This document shows, piece after piece, positions 50,697 to 62,284 of a stretch of DNA of 64,000 nt. Location: NCBI GenBank assembly GCA_031002005.1, contig JARYHS010009186.1, positions 181,500,437-181,564,436 on the forward strand, read 5' to 3'. The notes beneath the pieces were generated by a model. The model did not search any database and had not been told where the DNA came from. It saw nothing but the letters and a program-made list of their open reading frames with translations. Both the position numbers and the translations under genes were made by a program. Each line of letters begins with the position of its first letter. Position 1 is the stretch's first letter. The DNA is from Vandiemenella viatica. Lineage: Eukaryota > Arthropoda > Insecta > Orthoptera > Morabidae.

Positions 50697-51785
50697 CCAA
50701 AAGTAATTGGGCTCCTGTCCACAGTGTTTATTCGGTGGTTGTCACCCTGTTAAAATATCGTAGATCCACTTTTTGTGGCTATGACAGCAACCATCCTGTC
50801 GGGTATGCCCTCTACGAGTATCAGAAGGACACTCACTGGAATACGCCGCGATTCCTCCTGCAACCATTCCATGGATTTTGGCTGCTCCAGACGAGCCCTC
50901 ACCCGGCGATCCAGTTCGTCCCAAAAATGTTCTGTAGGGTTGAGGTTGGGACTTTTGACGGGGCAGTCAAATCGGCGAACAGTGTTGTCAGCATACCACT
51001 GCTCAGTAGCCCTTGAAACGTGGCATCTTACATATTCGTCCTGGAAGTAACAGTGATCCAATCCGTATAAATTCAACAATGTTTGGATCATTTCATTATG
51101 CACAATTTTACAATAAGCCTCGGTGTACTTGCTAGCTTTAACAAACATCAGCGGTCTTATGCCACCACCGACAAATTAACTAGTTGGTACTGTATACAGA
51201 AGCAGGGTAGACGCCTAAACAATCAGAACTGAAATAACATGAAACTCAACTCATCAATCCACAGAACCGACTTATAATGCTGTAAAGTTGCAATGGTCCA
51301 AATACCACCAGTCTAACAGAGCTTTATTGTTTGTTGTGATGTGGGACATTTGTGCAGCTGCTATTCTGATATATTCAAGTCGGGAGGCTACTGTATGGTA
51401 CGTAATGTTCCAATGGAAACAGATAGTCTAGTTGCTGCACAAAACTTTTTTCGGATGGTATATATGGATTGTGTGATATTTTTGACAATTTTACATTTCA
51501 ATATTGTTTGGTGTCTGTAAATTAAAACTGGAGGTGACCCGGAACATGCAGCATTCGCACAATCAATGCCCATCGATCATCCACTTACCCAAGACGAGTG
51601 CGACAATTGATTTGGGTCTGTAAACTTTCGCTTCAATTGCCCGGCTAGACAGCTTACTGAAATGACAGCTCACAACGACGCCCTTATTGAAGTTGAGTAG
51701 ATCTGTACCTCATGCCACCTGCCTACGGACAAGTCAATTGACGAACTAAAATATCTATCTCCACAGTTGCCAAATTACTTTTTGG
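50697..51785 (-). mobile_element. Tc1-type transposon with inverted ends and TA duplication
   Basis: Left end CCAAAAGTAATTGGGCTCCT; the reverse complement of the right end is CCAAAAAGTAATTTGGCAAC. TA lies at 50695-50696 and 51786-51787. The length of 1089 bp is a little short for an autonomous Tc1. The transposase is on the minus strand and damaged. Confidence 0.88.
50750..51600 (-). pseudogene. Tc1 transposase, DD34E type, decayed
   Basis: Frame 51148-50750 contains CYFQDEYVRCHVSRATEQWY, CPVKSPNLNPTEHFWDELDR and WLQEESRRIPVSVL, the catalytic second half of Tc1 transposase. The second catalytic Asp (QDD-N in relatives) is Glu here; the terminal Glu (NPTEHFWDEL) is kept at DD34E spacing. The N-terminal half upstream is only weakly readable through stops. 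Confidence 0.85.
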
Positions 51786-51789
51786 TACA

Positions 51790-54439
51790 GAATGTCTTTA
51801 AAGATTACCAATCGGATATCATAAATTTGCTATCCAAGAACTAATAACCAAAACTTAAAGAGCAAGTCTCTTAGTTTCTTATTACAAAAAAACCAGGTAT
51901 CATTGTTTCTTTGAGTACGTGTGTAGGAAACAGTGTAAATTGTAATGAAACGACTGAAGTAACTGTTTGAAATAACAACGTTCTTTGTAGGCTTTATATG
52001 TTTTCTAAATTTAATGTTTGTATAGTAAATAACAGAACACTCATATTAATTATACGATTTTCATAAGAGGCTATATATTATGCTCATGGTGTTCAATACA
52101 TATATTGAAGAGAAAATTTCGAACAAAAGGACCAAAATAAACAGTCTTAAACATAAGGTTTCTAAATCAAAATCCAATCAGATATGTTTGGATGTAATTG
52201 CGATGTGGGCCTCGCTTCACGACTGGTAAGGTATCATTCGACGATCATAACGAAGGGAATCGTGGAACACCAAAATCAAGATTTACAGTAACCTTCGATG
52301 ATTAAATATTTGAATATTGTATACGATTAGAAAACAAAATTGGTTCTAGTTGCAAGAAGTAGCTAATTTGAGCTGGTCGATAAGATACTAACTGTTAAAA
52401 TTCTAATGAAGTAACCGTAGGAGTAACGCATGGTTCGGTGATATCAACACAGACTGTCAACAGAGATGACTCTTGATAGCCGAAAGTTGAACATTATAGA
52501 TTATCTCCAATCGGTTATAGTCGAAGCGTTAAAGTGTCAAACTGATTGCATCACACACTCGCACATTTGATCGCTCAGTCAACTCGTCCGTGAACAGGTT
52601 TTTCTGGTCACGATTCCACCCGACACATTTCACACGCCGCTCTTCGTTCATACAACTCTCTACGCTACCCGGTGTACAAGAATCACTACTCACAGCAGCC
52701 AGCACAGAATTTCAGCAATTCCAGAAACAATTTTGATTTCTGCTGACGTCTGGTTCTGTGGTACATGACATTCGTGAGTAGATACCCGGACATAGTTGTT
52801 CTCAAGTTCTTCGCCTTATTGCTGGGTATCCGAGGACAGTTTTCAGGTCCTCGTGTATTCATAACAGCATGATTTTTGGGCTGCCAGAATCTTTCGAAGC
52901 TGAATATACACGTCCCTTCATGAAATACACGGCGTGAAACTGCACAACAGTATCTATCTATGACACCGAAGTGTTATAAAGTGTTTTTGAGTTCAAACTT
53001 ACCTCAGAATTGTTTTGGCACATAGCAATTATACTCAGCGCTGAACACGACCAGCTGATCAAATTCATCTGACGTTTTAAGATCTTCTAGCCACCGTCTT
53101 GCTTGTACAAAAGAGTATGTACGCTGCTGTCTCAAATGCTTAACCACACAACGACTTACCGAAGACAGCGGCTGCCAATAACGACCTCTTGAGTTCAACT
53201 ACACGTCTGTCCTTTTGTTTAGCCATCCCCTTTAGCTATAAATTGCACAGCCCTGTAGCAGAAGTTTTGTTTCCTGTGTAAAAAAACTCAATGTTTCGGT
53301 TATATTGCACAGTCTTGACACAGTATTTTACCGCATCTTACACAAACGTAATCAGGTACGCTCTGACTTCATTATTATCTTTCTTTAGGAACAGACGATG
53401 AAACTTGCAGTGATCATTTTTTAAGCAGACGAAGAAATGATACTTTCCTAACGTATCACGTGATATCATTGTTTAAATTGATTACTTCACCTGTCGTAGT
53501 TCCACTATGTTTATCTCTTGACTTGAATGGTAGTCTATGTGTCTTGCCCTGTGCTTGCCCGTCATAGACAGTCTTGTCGCTTGAAGACGATACGTTTGCC
53601 GACCTTGACCCAGCGCTTACATACATGACGCTTTTGGTGTGTGAAGTGATCGTGTCTCAGCTGTAGCGGTTCCATCAACGTGGTATGTAGACCATTGCTG
53701 CTACACTGTGTAAGATTCACTACATCTTTCACCCAGTACTCACACTTGGGCTCAGACCGCGACGTTGGTGGGAAGCTACAAAATGTACAGTTTGGTGACA
53801 TCATTCCCTGCAGCCCCGAAATATTTTTTATATTAATTTGTCGTTATGACTTACTAATAATCGGCATTTCCGGCTATGGTAGGGACGAAGAACTTTTCGT
53901 GTATGGTTGTATAATACTATGACCGTCACCTGTACCCCACTTGGTCTGAGTTTGTAATTATTGATAAAACGCTTCTCTATTACGTGGTGTTCAGAAACGG
54001 GTGTTGAGAGAAGTATTAATTAATTAATTAATTTTATTTTTTATCAGTCTTGTTACATGGATCCCTGCTGATGTTATATGAAATCATGTCCTTCCAAATG
54101 CTGAATCATCTACCGATCCTTCAATTGTTCCATCTCACAAGAGTGTAAACTTTGTTTTGATCTGATTAATTGCTTGTTGTTGTCGGACATATTACTATCA
54201 GTATTAACAACACGAGTAACCACCATAGTATAGGTAATATGATGTGTTGCATCTTCGTACTGTCAGTAGTTGCGCCTACTGAATTAGCCAACTGCATTAC
54301 AATCCCACAACTTTTTAGAGAGATAGTTTCAGCCTCAACTACATGTAACCAAAGCCAGGCAAACAATTAATAGACGTGTTTTGATGTACTGTGGAAATGG
54401 TTTTAAATGAGAGTCCTGTCACAGGAAAAATATCTGTAC
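51790..54439. other. 2.6-kb stretch with no supported gene
   Basis: Only short open frames of no family I can name. A minus-strand frame at 53198-53004 (TYSFVQARRWLEDLKTSDEF) faintly recalls a Rab GTPase stretch but lacks the nucleotide motifs. A TTAA repeat lies at 54016-54033. Confidence 0.45.
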
Positions 54440-54574
54440 CTAATCCATTGGAGGAAAGTTTTATGTTGCCATCTGTCTGCGAAATATGTAACTTTGTGTG
54501 TTCTGTATTTTTTGTTTGTAAAATGTGTAGCTTGTAAGGCGGAGATTGGGGATCGTCTCAGCATTCGCTTAGAT
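54440..54574. repeat. repeat R, second copy, first segment
   Basis: Matches 49243-49375 (TTGGAGGAA, CATCTGTCTGCGAAA, GTAACTTTGTGTGTTCTGTA). Interrupted at 54575 by a hAT MITE. Confidence 0.6.
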
Positions 54575-55114
54575 CAGTGGTCGGCAAACTTTAGAGGCCA
54601 AAGAGCCAATTTCACCTTTAAATATTTTTTTTATAAGAGCCATAGGCCTAGTTATATTTTAATAAAAAATTAATATAATTAATTCGATAATAAATAAGAC
54701 ATCATACATACATATATGTAAATAATATATTCATAAATAAGTAGTAAGCAATTTAATTACCGAGAACAATGCGCTTGTATTTTCAATGAAAGTCTTACGG
54801 CGTTAAGCATGTAGCTTGTTGTTTTTAATTTTAAATATGAATCCAACTTCTCAGTAATTTTAAATAAGATTCATACTGGAAAATTTTTGTGTCGAGTCAA
54901 AGATACTAAGAATACCAAATGCAAACTTTTTCAAATCATTGTATGAATCCGGCAGACTCTTCCAAGTATTGAAGGTAGTATCGTCTGGTGGTTTTTTTTT
55001 TTTTTGGTGGTGGAGGTGGGGGGGGGGGGCGACAGTTAACATGTCGGTAAACTTGTATAAAAAAATTATCAAAGAGCTGCATGCGGGTCTGGAGCCGCGG
55101 TTTGCCTATCTCTG
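54575..55114. mobile_element. hAT-type MITE inserted in repeat R
   Basis: Starts CAGTGGTCGGCAAACTTTAG; the reverse complement of its end is CAGAGATAGGCAAACCGCGG. The 8-bp flanks GCTTAGAT and TCTCGGAT agree at five positions. GCATGCGGGTCTGGAGCCGC near the end is typical of animal hAT MITEs. The rest is AT-rich, with a G-run at 55017. Confidence 0.8.
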
Positions 55115-55149
55115 TCTCGGATGACTGCGGGAAACTCCCTGAACACCGC
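55115..55149. repeat. repeat R, second copy, middle segment
   Basis: GGATGACTGCGGG lines up with GGATGATTGCGGG at 49375, continuing repeat R after the hAT MITE. Confidence 0.5.
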
Positions 55150-55164
55150 ATAGTCCAGTGAAAT

Positions 55165-55745
55165 AAGGATTAAACCTCAGAATGAAAGATAACAAGCTGA
55201 AAATTTGCATAAATCTTTGTTTTAACATTTTATATGTTGGCTCAAAAGTCTCGTGTACGCTAGTCAAGATATTCAAGGTCAAAGGTCAGAAAAAAGGTTT
55301 TGTTTTTTTTTCCCCCAAGTATCTCGCTTACTTTACTCTTGCTATTAGAAAAGTTGTAGAGCATAAAATTCTCTACAAATTTCGTTATAGACAATACTTG
55401 ATAGATTTAACGCTTGTTGAGATAGAACTTGGGGAGCGCTTAGCCGTATGGACGATAACGCTACTGTACGATACGTTAACTGTAAAATCCAATAGACAGT
55501 ATGATTTATAATGTTAATTATCTATTAATATTGTTGTAATAATGAATAAACTGTAATTATTTCCTAATACATAAAATTTTATTTATGGGCATTATATTAT
55601 TTATAAATTAGTTTAATATTATCTTAATTAATATTAATAATAAGATATTTAAATGAAATAGCTTAAATGGATTTTAATTATTTTTTTATTTCCCGACAGT
55701 TTATCATAAATCTATTACAATTGAAGTTAATATATAGAGAATTTT
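55165..55745 (+). repeat. left long inverted arm
   Basis: From AAACCTCAGAATGAAAGATA to TCATAAATCTATTACAATTG. Arms differ mainly by small indels in AT-rich parts. The most conserved blocks are near the outer half, such as TTGTAGAGCATAAAATTCTC. Confidence 0.85.
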
Positions 55746-55799
55746 GTTGTTGTTACTGGTTATGTCAAGTATACAGCTCAATATACTTCATGTTCGTCG

Positions 55800-56710
55800 T
55801 CATATTTCGCTTCTTGTCACTCAACTTAAATTTTTAATTCATTATCTTCATCGTCGTCCTCGATTAAATTTGGTTCTAAAGCTTCAAGGATTTTAGTTAC
55901 ATATTCATTTTCTTCATCCAAATCATATAGATATAATGAGGCGTTGAGGCATGCTTGTACATTACACTGACCACAAACTGAGGATCATTGCAACTCTACT
56001 TTTCTGCATCCGCAATTAGAAACCCAGCCTTCATTGCAATTAAAACTTCATTTTGCAATATCCACACCCATTGATGGGGTTCTAAATCATTCCCTAACCA
56101 AGTTTGGATCTGATAGGAGACACGATTGATGTGTTGTTGAGCTACTTCACTTGTAGGTGGACGAGTTGATAACTGTACTGGATTGTTGAATCTAGCTGAT
56201 TTGATGAATTGCGTATATCGAAAAACGTCTATGCTGTATTGTGATTTTGGAGCATTATGCATTGCTAAACAGACATTTTCAAACAATCGCTCTAGAGGAC
56301 AGTTGTCTTGCTGGAAAACTTGAGCTATTGATCCAATGTTTCTCGAACATTTTAATACTTGATAGTTTTCGTTTTTTAAAAATTGCATATGTTGTGTCAC
56401 ATCTACTAAAGGCGTGCAGAAATAGTTCATTTCTTAGAACGAGGATATTTTTCAAAGTTTTTAGTCGAATATATTTGTGTTTCCACATTCCCTTACCTAT
56501 TTTTTTTTTTTAAAGCTGATGTAATTGAGAACGTCCTATTAAAAGAACTTGCAGACCGATATCTTCTCCTATGATGTAGACAGTCTTTTGTTTTTTAGAT
56601 TCTGCAATGGCTATTTTGAACATCAGTATCATCTCTGGCTTGTTTTGTAGCGATGTTAACAGTTTTTAATTTCTCAAATAGCATTTCAATAAAAAAATGT
56701 ATTACGTCGG
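55800..56710 (-). pseudogene. PIN/XPG-like nuclease-type protein with Cys-rich tail, frame-shifted
   Basis: Pieces in order on the minus strand: NIATKQARDDTDV and TVYIIGEDIGLQVLLIG (56650-56530), then NELFLHAFSRCDTTYAIFKK (frame 56488-56279), then FQQDNCPLERLFENVCLAMH through TWLGNDLEPHQWVWILQNEV (frame 56430-55996), then VCGQCNVQACLNASLYLYDL and an acidic end (to about 55835). The order A-D-D-T-D, GED-x-x-L-x-VLL, HA-x-SGCDT, W-x-W-x-L and a Cys-x-x-Cys tail is a pattern I know from uncharacterised animal proteins. The first two motifs resemble PIN/XPG acidic sites. Only part of the usual Cys cluster remains, and there are at least three frame shifts. Confidence 0.7.
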
Positions 56711-56804
56711 TTTGATAAAAAAAATTTCTTAGTTGATTGGCACAATGATTGTTTCATCTAAAAAACACTTCATAAGACCTTGAAAGGCCTACAGTTCTTT
56801 TTAC

Positions 56805-57385
56805 TTTAAAACTTGAATGGTAATAGATTTACGATAAACTGTTGGGAGATAAAAATATAATCAAAATGCATTTAGACTATTTCATTTAAATATCTTATTA
56901 ATATTATTAAATAAATGTATGATTCGTAAATAATATACTATCAATAAATACAATTTATTAATTAGGAAACAAATACAGTGTATTCATAATTACAACATTA
57001 TTAATAAATAATTAACGTTATAAATCGTACTGGATATTGGATTTTACAGTTAACGTATCGTGCAATAGCCTTATCGTCCATGCGGCTACGCGCTCCCCAC
57101 TCTCACGCTCTATCTCAAGAAGGGCTAAATCTATCAAGTATTGTCTATAACGAAATTTGTAGAGAATTTTATGCTCTACAACTTTTCTAATAACTCAAAA
57201 AGTCATTTAAAGGAAAGGAAGCGAGATACTTGTAAAAAATCGTTTTTGTGACCTTTGACTTTGAATATCTTGACTAGCGTACACGATATTATACGAGACT
57301 TTTGAGCCAACTTATAAAATTCCAAGCAAAGGTTTATGCATATTTTCAGCTTGTTATCTTTCACTCCTAGGTTTGCCCCTTTTTT
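56805..57385 (-). repeat. right long inverted arm
   Basis: Mirror of 55165-55745, from ATGGTAATAGATTTACGATA to TATCTTTCACTCCTAGGTTT. Confidence 0.85.
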
Positions 57386-57400
57386 CGCTTTATTTGACAG

Positions 57401-57500
57401 TATTAGCAATCAGCACGGCCGGTATACGTGGCCAGGGCTGGTGGCCTGTCGCTTTGCACCTCCCCGATTCGGAGTCTGTGCCTCAGCGCACTGATTCTGG
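57401..57500. repeat. repeat R, second copy, last segment
   Basis: CACGGCCG and GCACCTCCCCGATTCGGAGT, then CTCAGCGCACTGA, match 49401-49485, so repeat R resumes after the long-arm element. Confidence 0.55.
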
Positions 57501-59556
57501 TATTTTCTTTTCTTGTTTAAATTGCATTGTCAGAAGCGATAGCTAGATCTATCTGCTTGTAAGCAGCATCCGTATTACAATAGAGGAGCAAATATTATCT
57601 ATGTCGCTCAGCAGCTAAAACTTTCCATGTCCGAATAACATATTAAGACCCTTGTTCTTTAAGCTTACTTGGTAGTTGAGGAACATTTATCAATTTCTCT
57701 TGCGGTTGATAGCTTTGGATCTCACCCGTTCCTAATTTCCATTATGATGTTCTACGGTTTTAGGGCCGGGTTTTCAGTCGTCTGGTTTCCCGAAAGAGCT
57801 TCGTAGAAATAAGATGGTCATTGCTTATTGAATCTATGGATGATTTCATCAGTCATCTGTTTATTCTATTTCAAGTATACACGCTTAAAATCGCGTCCAC
57901 AAAGAACAGGTGATTTATAGCAAAAAAAATTGAATGATTGCTAATAAATGCAATTTTTTTTTTACATCATTCGGTCTAATGGAAATTGGTTGCTAATCTT
58001 TTCTATATGCTGGACATTTATAAGTTTCTGAATAAAAAAAAAACAAAAAAAAATATTACTATGAAAACAGGCATGTTTATTAAAGAGCAAGTTGAGTTTA
58101 AATTTTACAGTAAGTAGAGCGCCAAATAACTTTTACTTACTCTTTACTTCCTCTATGAAGTACTAGGATGGTGCAAATGTTGTATACGCCGATTCTAGGC
58201 GTTTTATGTTCCACGGAGTAGTTTCGACTATTTTCAGTTTTGTGTCTGTATCCGTCTGTCGATTTGTATGTAAGTTACTTGAGTTATAACTGACAAATCT
58301 GAGTTTAGGTTAGGCTATTTATTTTTAACTCGTTTTTTATTTGAATATCCCATGAAGAGATCATCATTATTTAGAATCGTCACTGTGCCACGATATTCCA
58401 AAACTACTGTTGGTATTAAGATGTGAGCGAGAAATCGCTTCCAAAAATTAATAAAATCTCATTTGATTATTAACTACACTCGCTAGATATACAGTGAAAT
58501 CGAGAATTATTCATTCTCCCGTAGCATTGACTGAACAAGGAAAATGTTATTTCACTTGAAGATGGTGCGAACTGTGCAACAATAATTTAACATAGGCATT
58601 TTTTTTCTAGTTGAAAGTTTTGGTTCTAACTCAAACAGCCAAAATACAATATTTCATTGAGACAACATTAGGTTGCCTGTTGAAGTTCTTTCACTAACAC
58701 AATATTTTAAATCTCAAGAACGTAAAATCAACGTTTCATTTTGTGATAATATGAAGAGCAGATTTGTTTTCTACGATATGATGCTTATTCTAATTTTTTA
58801 TATGTACATATCTGATTGTTGACTTCGATTTTCAGCCACTTTCAAATCAAAGAAGGACTGTTTGTCTCCTTAATCAGTTTTTCATCTTTGTCTTGAAAAT
58901 ATACGTGTCTGCATTATGAAGGGGAAATAAAGGCTATGGACTCGTATTGAACTTCTTGATAGTTCAGTTTTTAGTTTACTATTTGCAGGTTAAAAAACAG
59001 TGATCTTAGCGCCAGGAGTTTGAAGCACATTTGTATTTGTTGTGTAGTAAAAACGTAACGTGAAGTACAGTGAATTGGGTCCAGATGTTCTTTGTAATGT
59101 TCTTTCGTATGTAGGCCAGTCGGTCATACGCCTTTAATGTATTAATTGGCTCTTATGATTCAGGTCACTTCAACAAGGGCAAACATTTTGATTCCTCGTT
59201 CATTGGCCTTTGGCTTGTACATTCCCTTCTCCCGTTCTGTTTCGTTTTCTGCTTTTCACCTCGTGGAACAGCGCGCTGTCCTTGGCCCGTAGTGGCCTGT
59301 TTACCTTGAATAACGAAACGAAACTTGTTACATGAGATGGAGGCCAGAAATCCGGTCTACATAACCGGTTAAAGGCTTCCTGCAACATATAAATAATTAT
59401 TACCCAATGTGCTGTCTGATCAATTCACACTTCGGTGATTTGCATTTTACGTAGTTGTACAATGTCTTCTGCTTTGAAATGTAGAGAAGTCAACACAAGT
59501 TATTACGCAAGGAATACATGCAGTAACTTGCTGATGTTACTTACAACTTTTTCTTA
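57501..59556. other. 2-kb stretch, nothing recognised
   Basis: AT-rich with short A and T runs. No domain-bearing frame or repeat family on either strand. Confidence 0.5.
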
Positions 59557-59849
59557 GGCACTTTTCACACACAACGATTTTGGTCGTACTATAAAACGTC
59601 GTACGACCGCATTCATTAAGTGAAGAGGTGAATGGAACTTCTCACACGGAACGACAACAACGCGTCGTGATCGCGTCGTTCAGTAGTTGTTCTTTGCCAC
59701 TAGATTGGACAATGTCGTGTCGTTCCTGGAAGTCAGTGGCTTACGTGAACGAATGAATGCTTTCACTCCAGACTACTTATAGTCGTACGTCCAATTCATT
59801 CGGAGTCTCAAAATAACCCAAAATATTGTTGTTGAGTTGCTAACAGCTG

Positions 59850-59993
59850 CGACTGAAGATAGAACAGTGTTGTGAGATACGACACTAGATGTCTATGAGG
59901 ACAGGATCTTGACCAGAAATTCTTGGCGTGAGGTTTGGCTGGAAATGAAACCAGATTTTGAGAACACTGAAAACAGAGAAAAAAAATCATTTG
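59850..59993 (+). pseudogene. MADF (Myb/SANT-like) exon of PIF/Harbinger element 2
   Basis: DTTLDVYEDRILTRNSWREV then LEMKPDFEN, the LYD-x-x-x-x-x-Y-x-x-R-x-x-x-x-W core of MADF DNA-binding domains. It ends at a gtaagt donor at 59994. A stop before the first Asp and loss of the start leave it broken. The partner exon was not found. Confidence 0.7.
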
Positions 59994-60369
59994 GTAAGTA
60001 TTATATTACATTACACTGTTTTTTTTTATCATCTTCTAAAATATATTTAACGGATGTTTTGAACCAAGAACGTAGGTATAACTATTATTTAAAGATTTCT
60101 CTTCCTTGCAATGCATTTGTCTGTAATTCAAAAAGTTTGGTAACAGAAATTTGGTCGACCTACCTACGTATAAAAGCCCGAGTATATTTTTTATATTTGA
60201 CATGGTACGCTTCCTGCACTTGCTACAAAATAGGTACACAGTATGTTTCTAATGTCAAACCCCTCGTACTACATTCTCTTGTGCTACATAATCCAGACCG
60301 GTAATGACAGTAGTATCCCGAAACAAAACTCTATCTCTGTCATGGACAAAGTTATGTTACACAATGCAA

Positions 60370-60640
60370 GGTTTCACAATATCGACAGCAAAATCTAGCT
60401 GCACATTAATATGCCGGTGGAAGATTTTCCATTTACTACTGACGATACCGAATAATGGCATTGAGCCTATCATGTAATTTATCCAAGGAAAAAACTGATA
60501 TTCCAAAATATATTTCCATCATCCATGAGCTCTTCAAAAAGCGTGTACAAAATTCTATCACTCACCTCTGATCGACAGGATGCACACAAAGAGGTCGATT
60601 ACGTTTCTTTCTTTTCTTACGTCGACGAATTAACCACAAC
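60370..60640 (-). pseudogene. PIF/Harbinger transposase N-terminal fragment
   Basis: RRRKKRKKRNRPLCASCRSE, then ILYTLFEELMDDGNIFWNIS, the basic start and YTLFEEL-x-D-x-x-F-x-N-x motif of HARBI1-like proteins. DDE residues are not readable further left. Confidence 0.6.
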
Positions 60641-60758
60641 CCAATAATTTTTTCACTAGTTATAGTAACACGCTGTGAATTATGCCGACAATATGTAAGA
60701 ACCTGCGCTCAAACAACGACAAAAAATCGTTGTGTGTGAAACAGCCGATTGTGGCTTA

Positions 60759-61708
60759 TGCCCCGGCTACACGGTAGCACGTGAAAACTCGAAAGAGCGG
60801 CTTGTGCAATCGTTGTGACATGCTAAAGATTTAACTGCACTGTTTTTGGGTTTGCACAGTTTTTTTTTTCCAACAGTGAGATGGGTGACGTACGAAAGTA
60901 TTCAAAGGAATTTTTAATTCAGTTTATAGAATTGTACAAATCGTTGCCAGCATTGTGGTATATTAAATCGAAGGAATATCCCTTCAGAAAAAAAAAAAAA
61001 AAAAACTAAGCTTATCATTTAATGACTGAAAAATTAAAAGAGGTTTGTATACTACATGTAGTTAATCGTGCATAAGTACTTTCATTGTAATTCAAATAAA
61101 ACTATTTTTGAACGAATAAGTACATGTAATTTAGATTTATAACAATGTTCACATATACGCAATAATTCCTTGAGAAGTTGTCGTCGGAAAGAAATTATCA
61201 AAATTAAGAATTCTCTCAAGTCAGGTGTCAGTACAAACAACATTTACCACATATCCTTATGGTTCTGACTTGTTAGAATTTTTAGATGGCCAAGAAGCTG
61301 CTCGGACCCCAATATCTAATTTTCAACAAGTCTTGGAATTCAAGGTAAATAATTATCGTGTCTGTAACAGGGTTTTAGCGCTTTAATAGAAGATGCAACT
61401 GCCACAGAGCTCATAATGTGCTTTATTTTTCTTTGTTTGTTTGAATTTAAAAACATAGATAATTTTAGACAATGCCCATATTCACTTATGTGTCTGTTGT
61501 TTCTTTATAAGTAAACAATAAGATAATGATTCCATTAAAAAAAAACCTCTTCTGTTGGCCATATCGTCACTGATTCACAGCTGTCGACACATTAGGTTTG
61601 CACAAGCTTACCTGTACCGTGTGGCCACTCTTCAGTGTTCCGTCTTTTTGTACAGTTTTTCACTGACAGTTTACCTCAACACGCAAGACGGAGCGTGTAG
61701 CCGGGGCT
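60759..61708 (+). mobile_element. PIF/Harbinger-type element 3, TTA target duplication
   Basis: Left TGCCCCGGCTACACGGTAGC; the reverse complement of the right end is AGCCCCGGCTACACGCTCCG. TTA flanks both ends (60756-60758 and 61709-61711). 950 bp. The only coding remnant is a MADF gene, so it is non-autonomous. Confidence 0.85.
60881..61062 (+). pseudogene. MADF-domain protein remnant in element 3
   Basis: ATG at 60881: MGDVRKYSKEFLIQFIELYK then SLPALWYIKSKEY, a good MADF first helix (IELY-x-x-x-P-x-LW). An A-run near 60990 breaks the frame, after which LMTEKLKEV continues the second helix. Confidence 0.75.
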
Positions 61709-61904
61709 TTAAGAAGAATTTTAAGTTCGGGCCACCCTAGACCGAGCCGAGCTCGCACCACACCGCACCATCACTTTTCTTATTGTTGTCGCTCACTCGA
61801 TTGAAGTGAGTTCAAACGACAACGCGTGTCCGCGTGGCCGTGATTAGTTTGGTTTATATTTTGACGGAGCGGGGCGGTGTCGGGCTGCTGTCGGGCTGGT
61901 CGAT

Positions 61905-61955
61905 ATGGGGAAGCGTATAGAAAGACTTCAGAAATTTCCTGTCCTTTACGACTAA
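61905..61955 (+). pseudogene. MADF-domain start in element 4, truncated by stop
   Basis: MGKRIERLQKFPVLYD then TAA. E-x-x-x-x-P-VLYD is the first MADF helix. Nothing downstream continues it clearly. Confidence 0.55.
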
Positions 61956-62044
61956 ATGTTGTTTTAGCGTTACTGATTGCTTTAGAGAAGTGCCTTATTT
62001 CAGCTTCACTTTAGGTTGATCAGATGTTGGTAAAATATAGGTAG

Positions 62045-62175
62045 AGTCCTTGCATGTTCGCATTAACAAATCAAAGCTTTGCCAGAGGTGAAAGTCGATT
62101 TTAAGGCCTGTAAAAATTGCATCCTAGACCCGGGGACCTCCCATATCCGAATCACACGCCGCAAGCATCTGAATC
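62045..62175 (-). repeat. SINE family B, inverted copy 1
   Basis: On the minus strand it has a tRNA-like part (CGGCGTGTGATTCGGATATG, then a damaged box B) and ends TGGCAAAGCTTTGATTTGTT. It is the inverted partner of 62285-62470. Confidence 0.65.
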
Positions 62176-62284
62176 TAGAAGTAATGAAAAATATGTATTC
62201 AATCATATAATAGTACATTTGTTTTTTGGGATAACAAAAATAAATTATATAGAATAAAAGTAAGTTTATTTTATTATGTTTGAA

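Larger units (their letters stand above)
55150..57400 (-). mobile_element. DNA element with inverted arms of about 570 bp and a PIN/XPG-like gene
   Basis: The left arm (about 55165-55745) and right arm (about 56805-57385) are inverted copies with long exact stretches, for example GAAAGATAACAAGCTGAAAA and AATTTCGTTATAGACAATAC. Between them lies a minus-strand decayed gene. Repeat R text on both sides places the insertion between about 55150 and 57400, but the exact ends and target duplication are not clear. I infer a distant Academ-type relation from the XPG-like segment; this is not proven. Confidence 0.8.
59557..60746. mobile_element. PIF/Harbinger-type element 2
   Basis: Left GGCACTTTTCACACACAACG; the reverse complement of the right end is GGCTGTTTCACACACAACGA, with ATTTT and GTCG continuing inside. 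The left flank is TTA; the right flank is GAT, so the three-base duplication is not intact. It holds a plus-strand MADF exon and a minus-strand transposase fragment, the two-gene layout of PIF/Harbinger. Confidence 0.78.

Noticed and set aside
53004..53198. Minus-strand frame with RRWLEDLKTSDEF resembling a Rab GTPase segment
   Set aside because: None of the nucleotide-binding motifs are present, and the next residues do not match NKxD.
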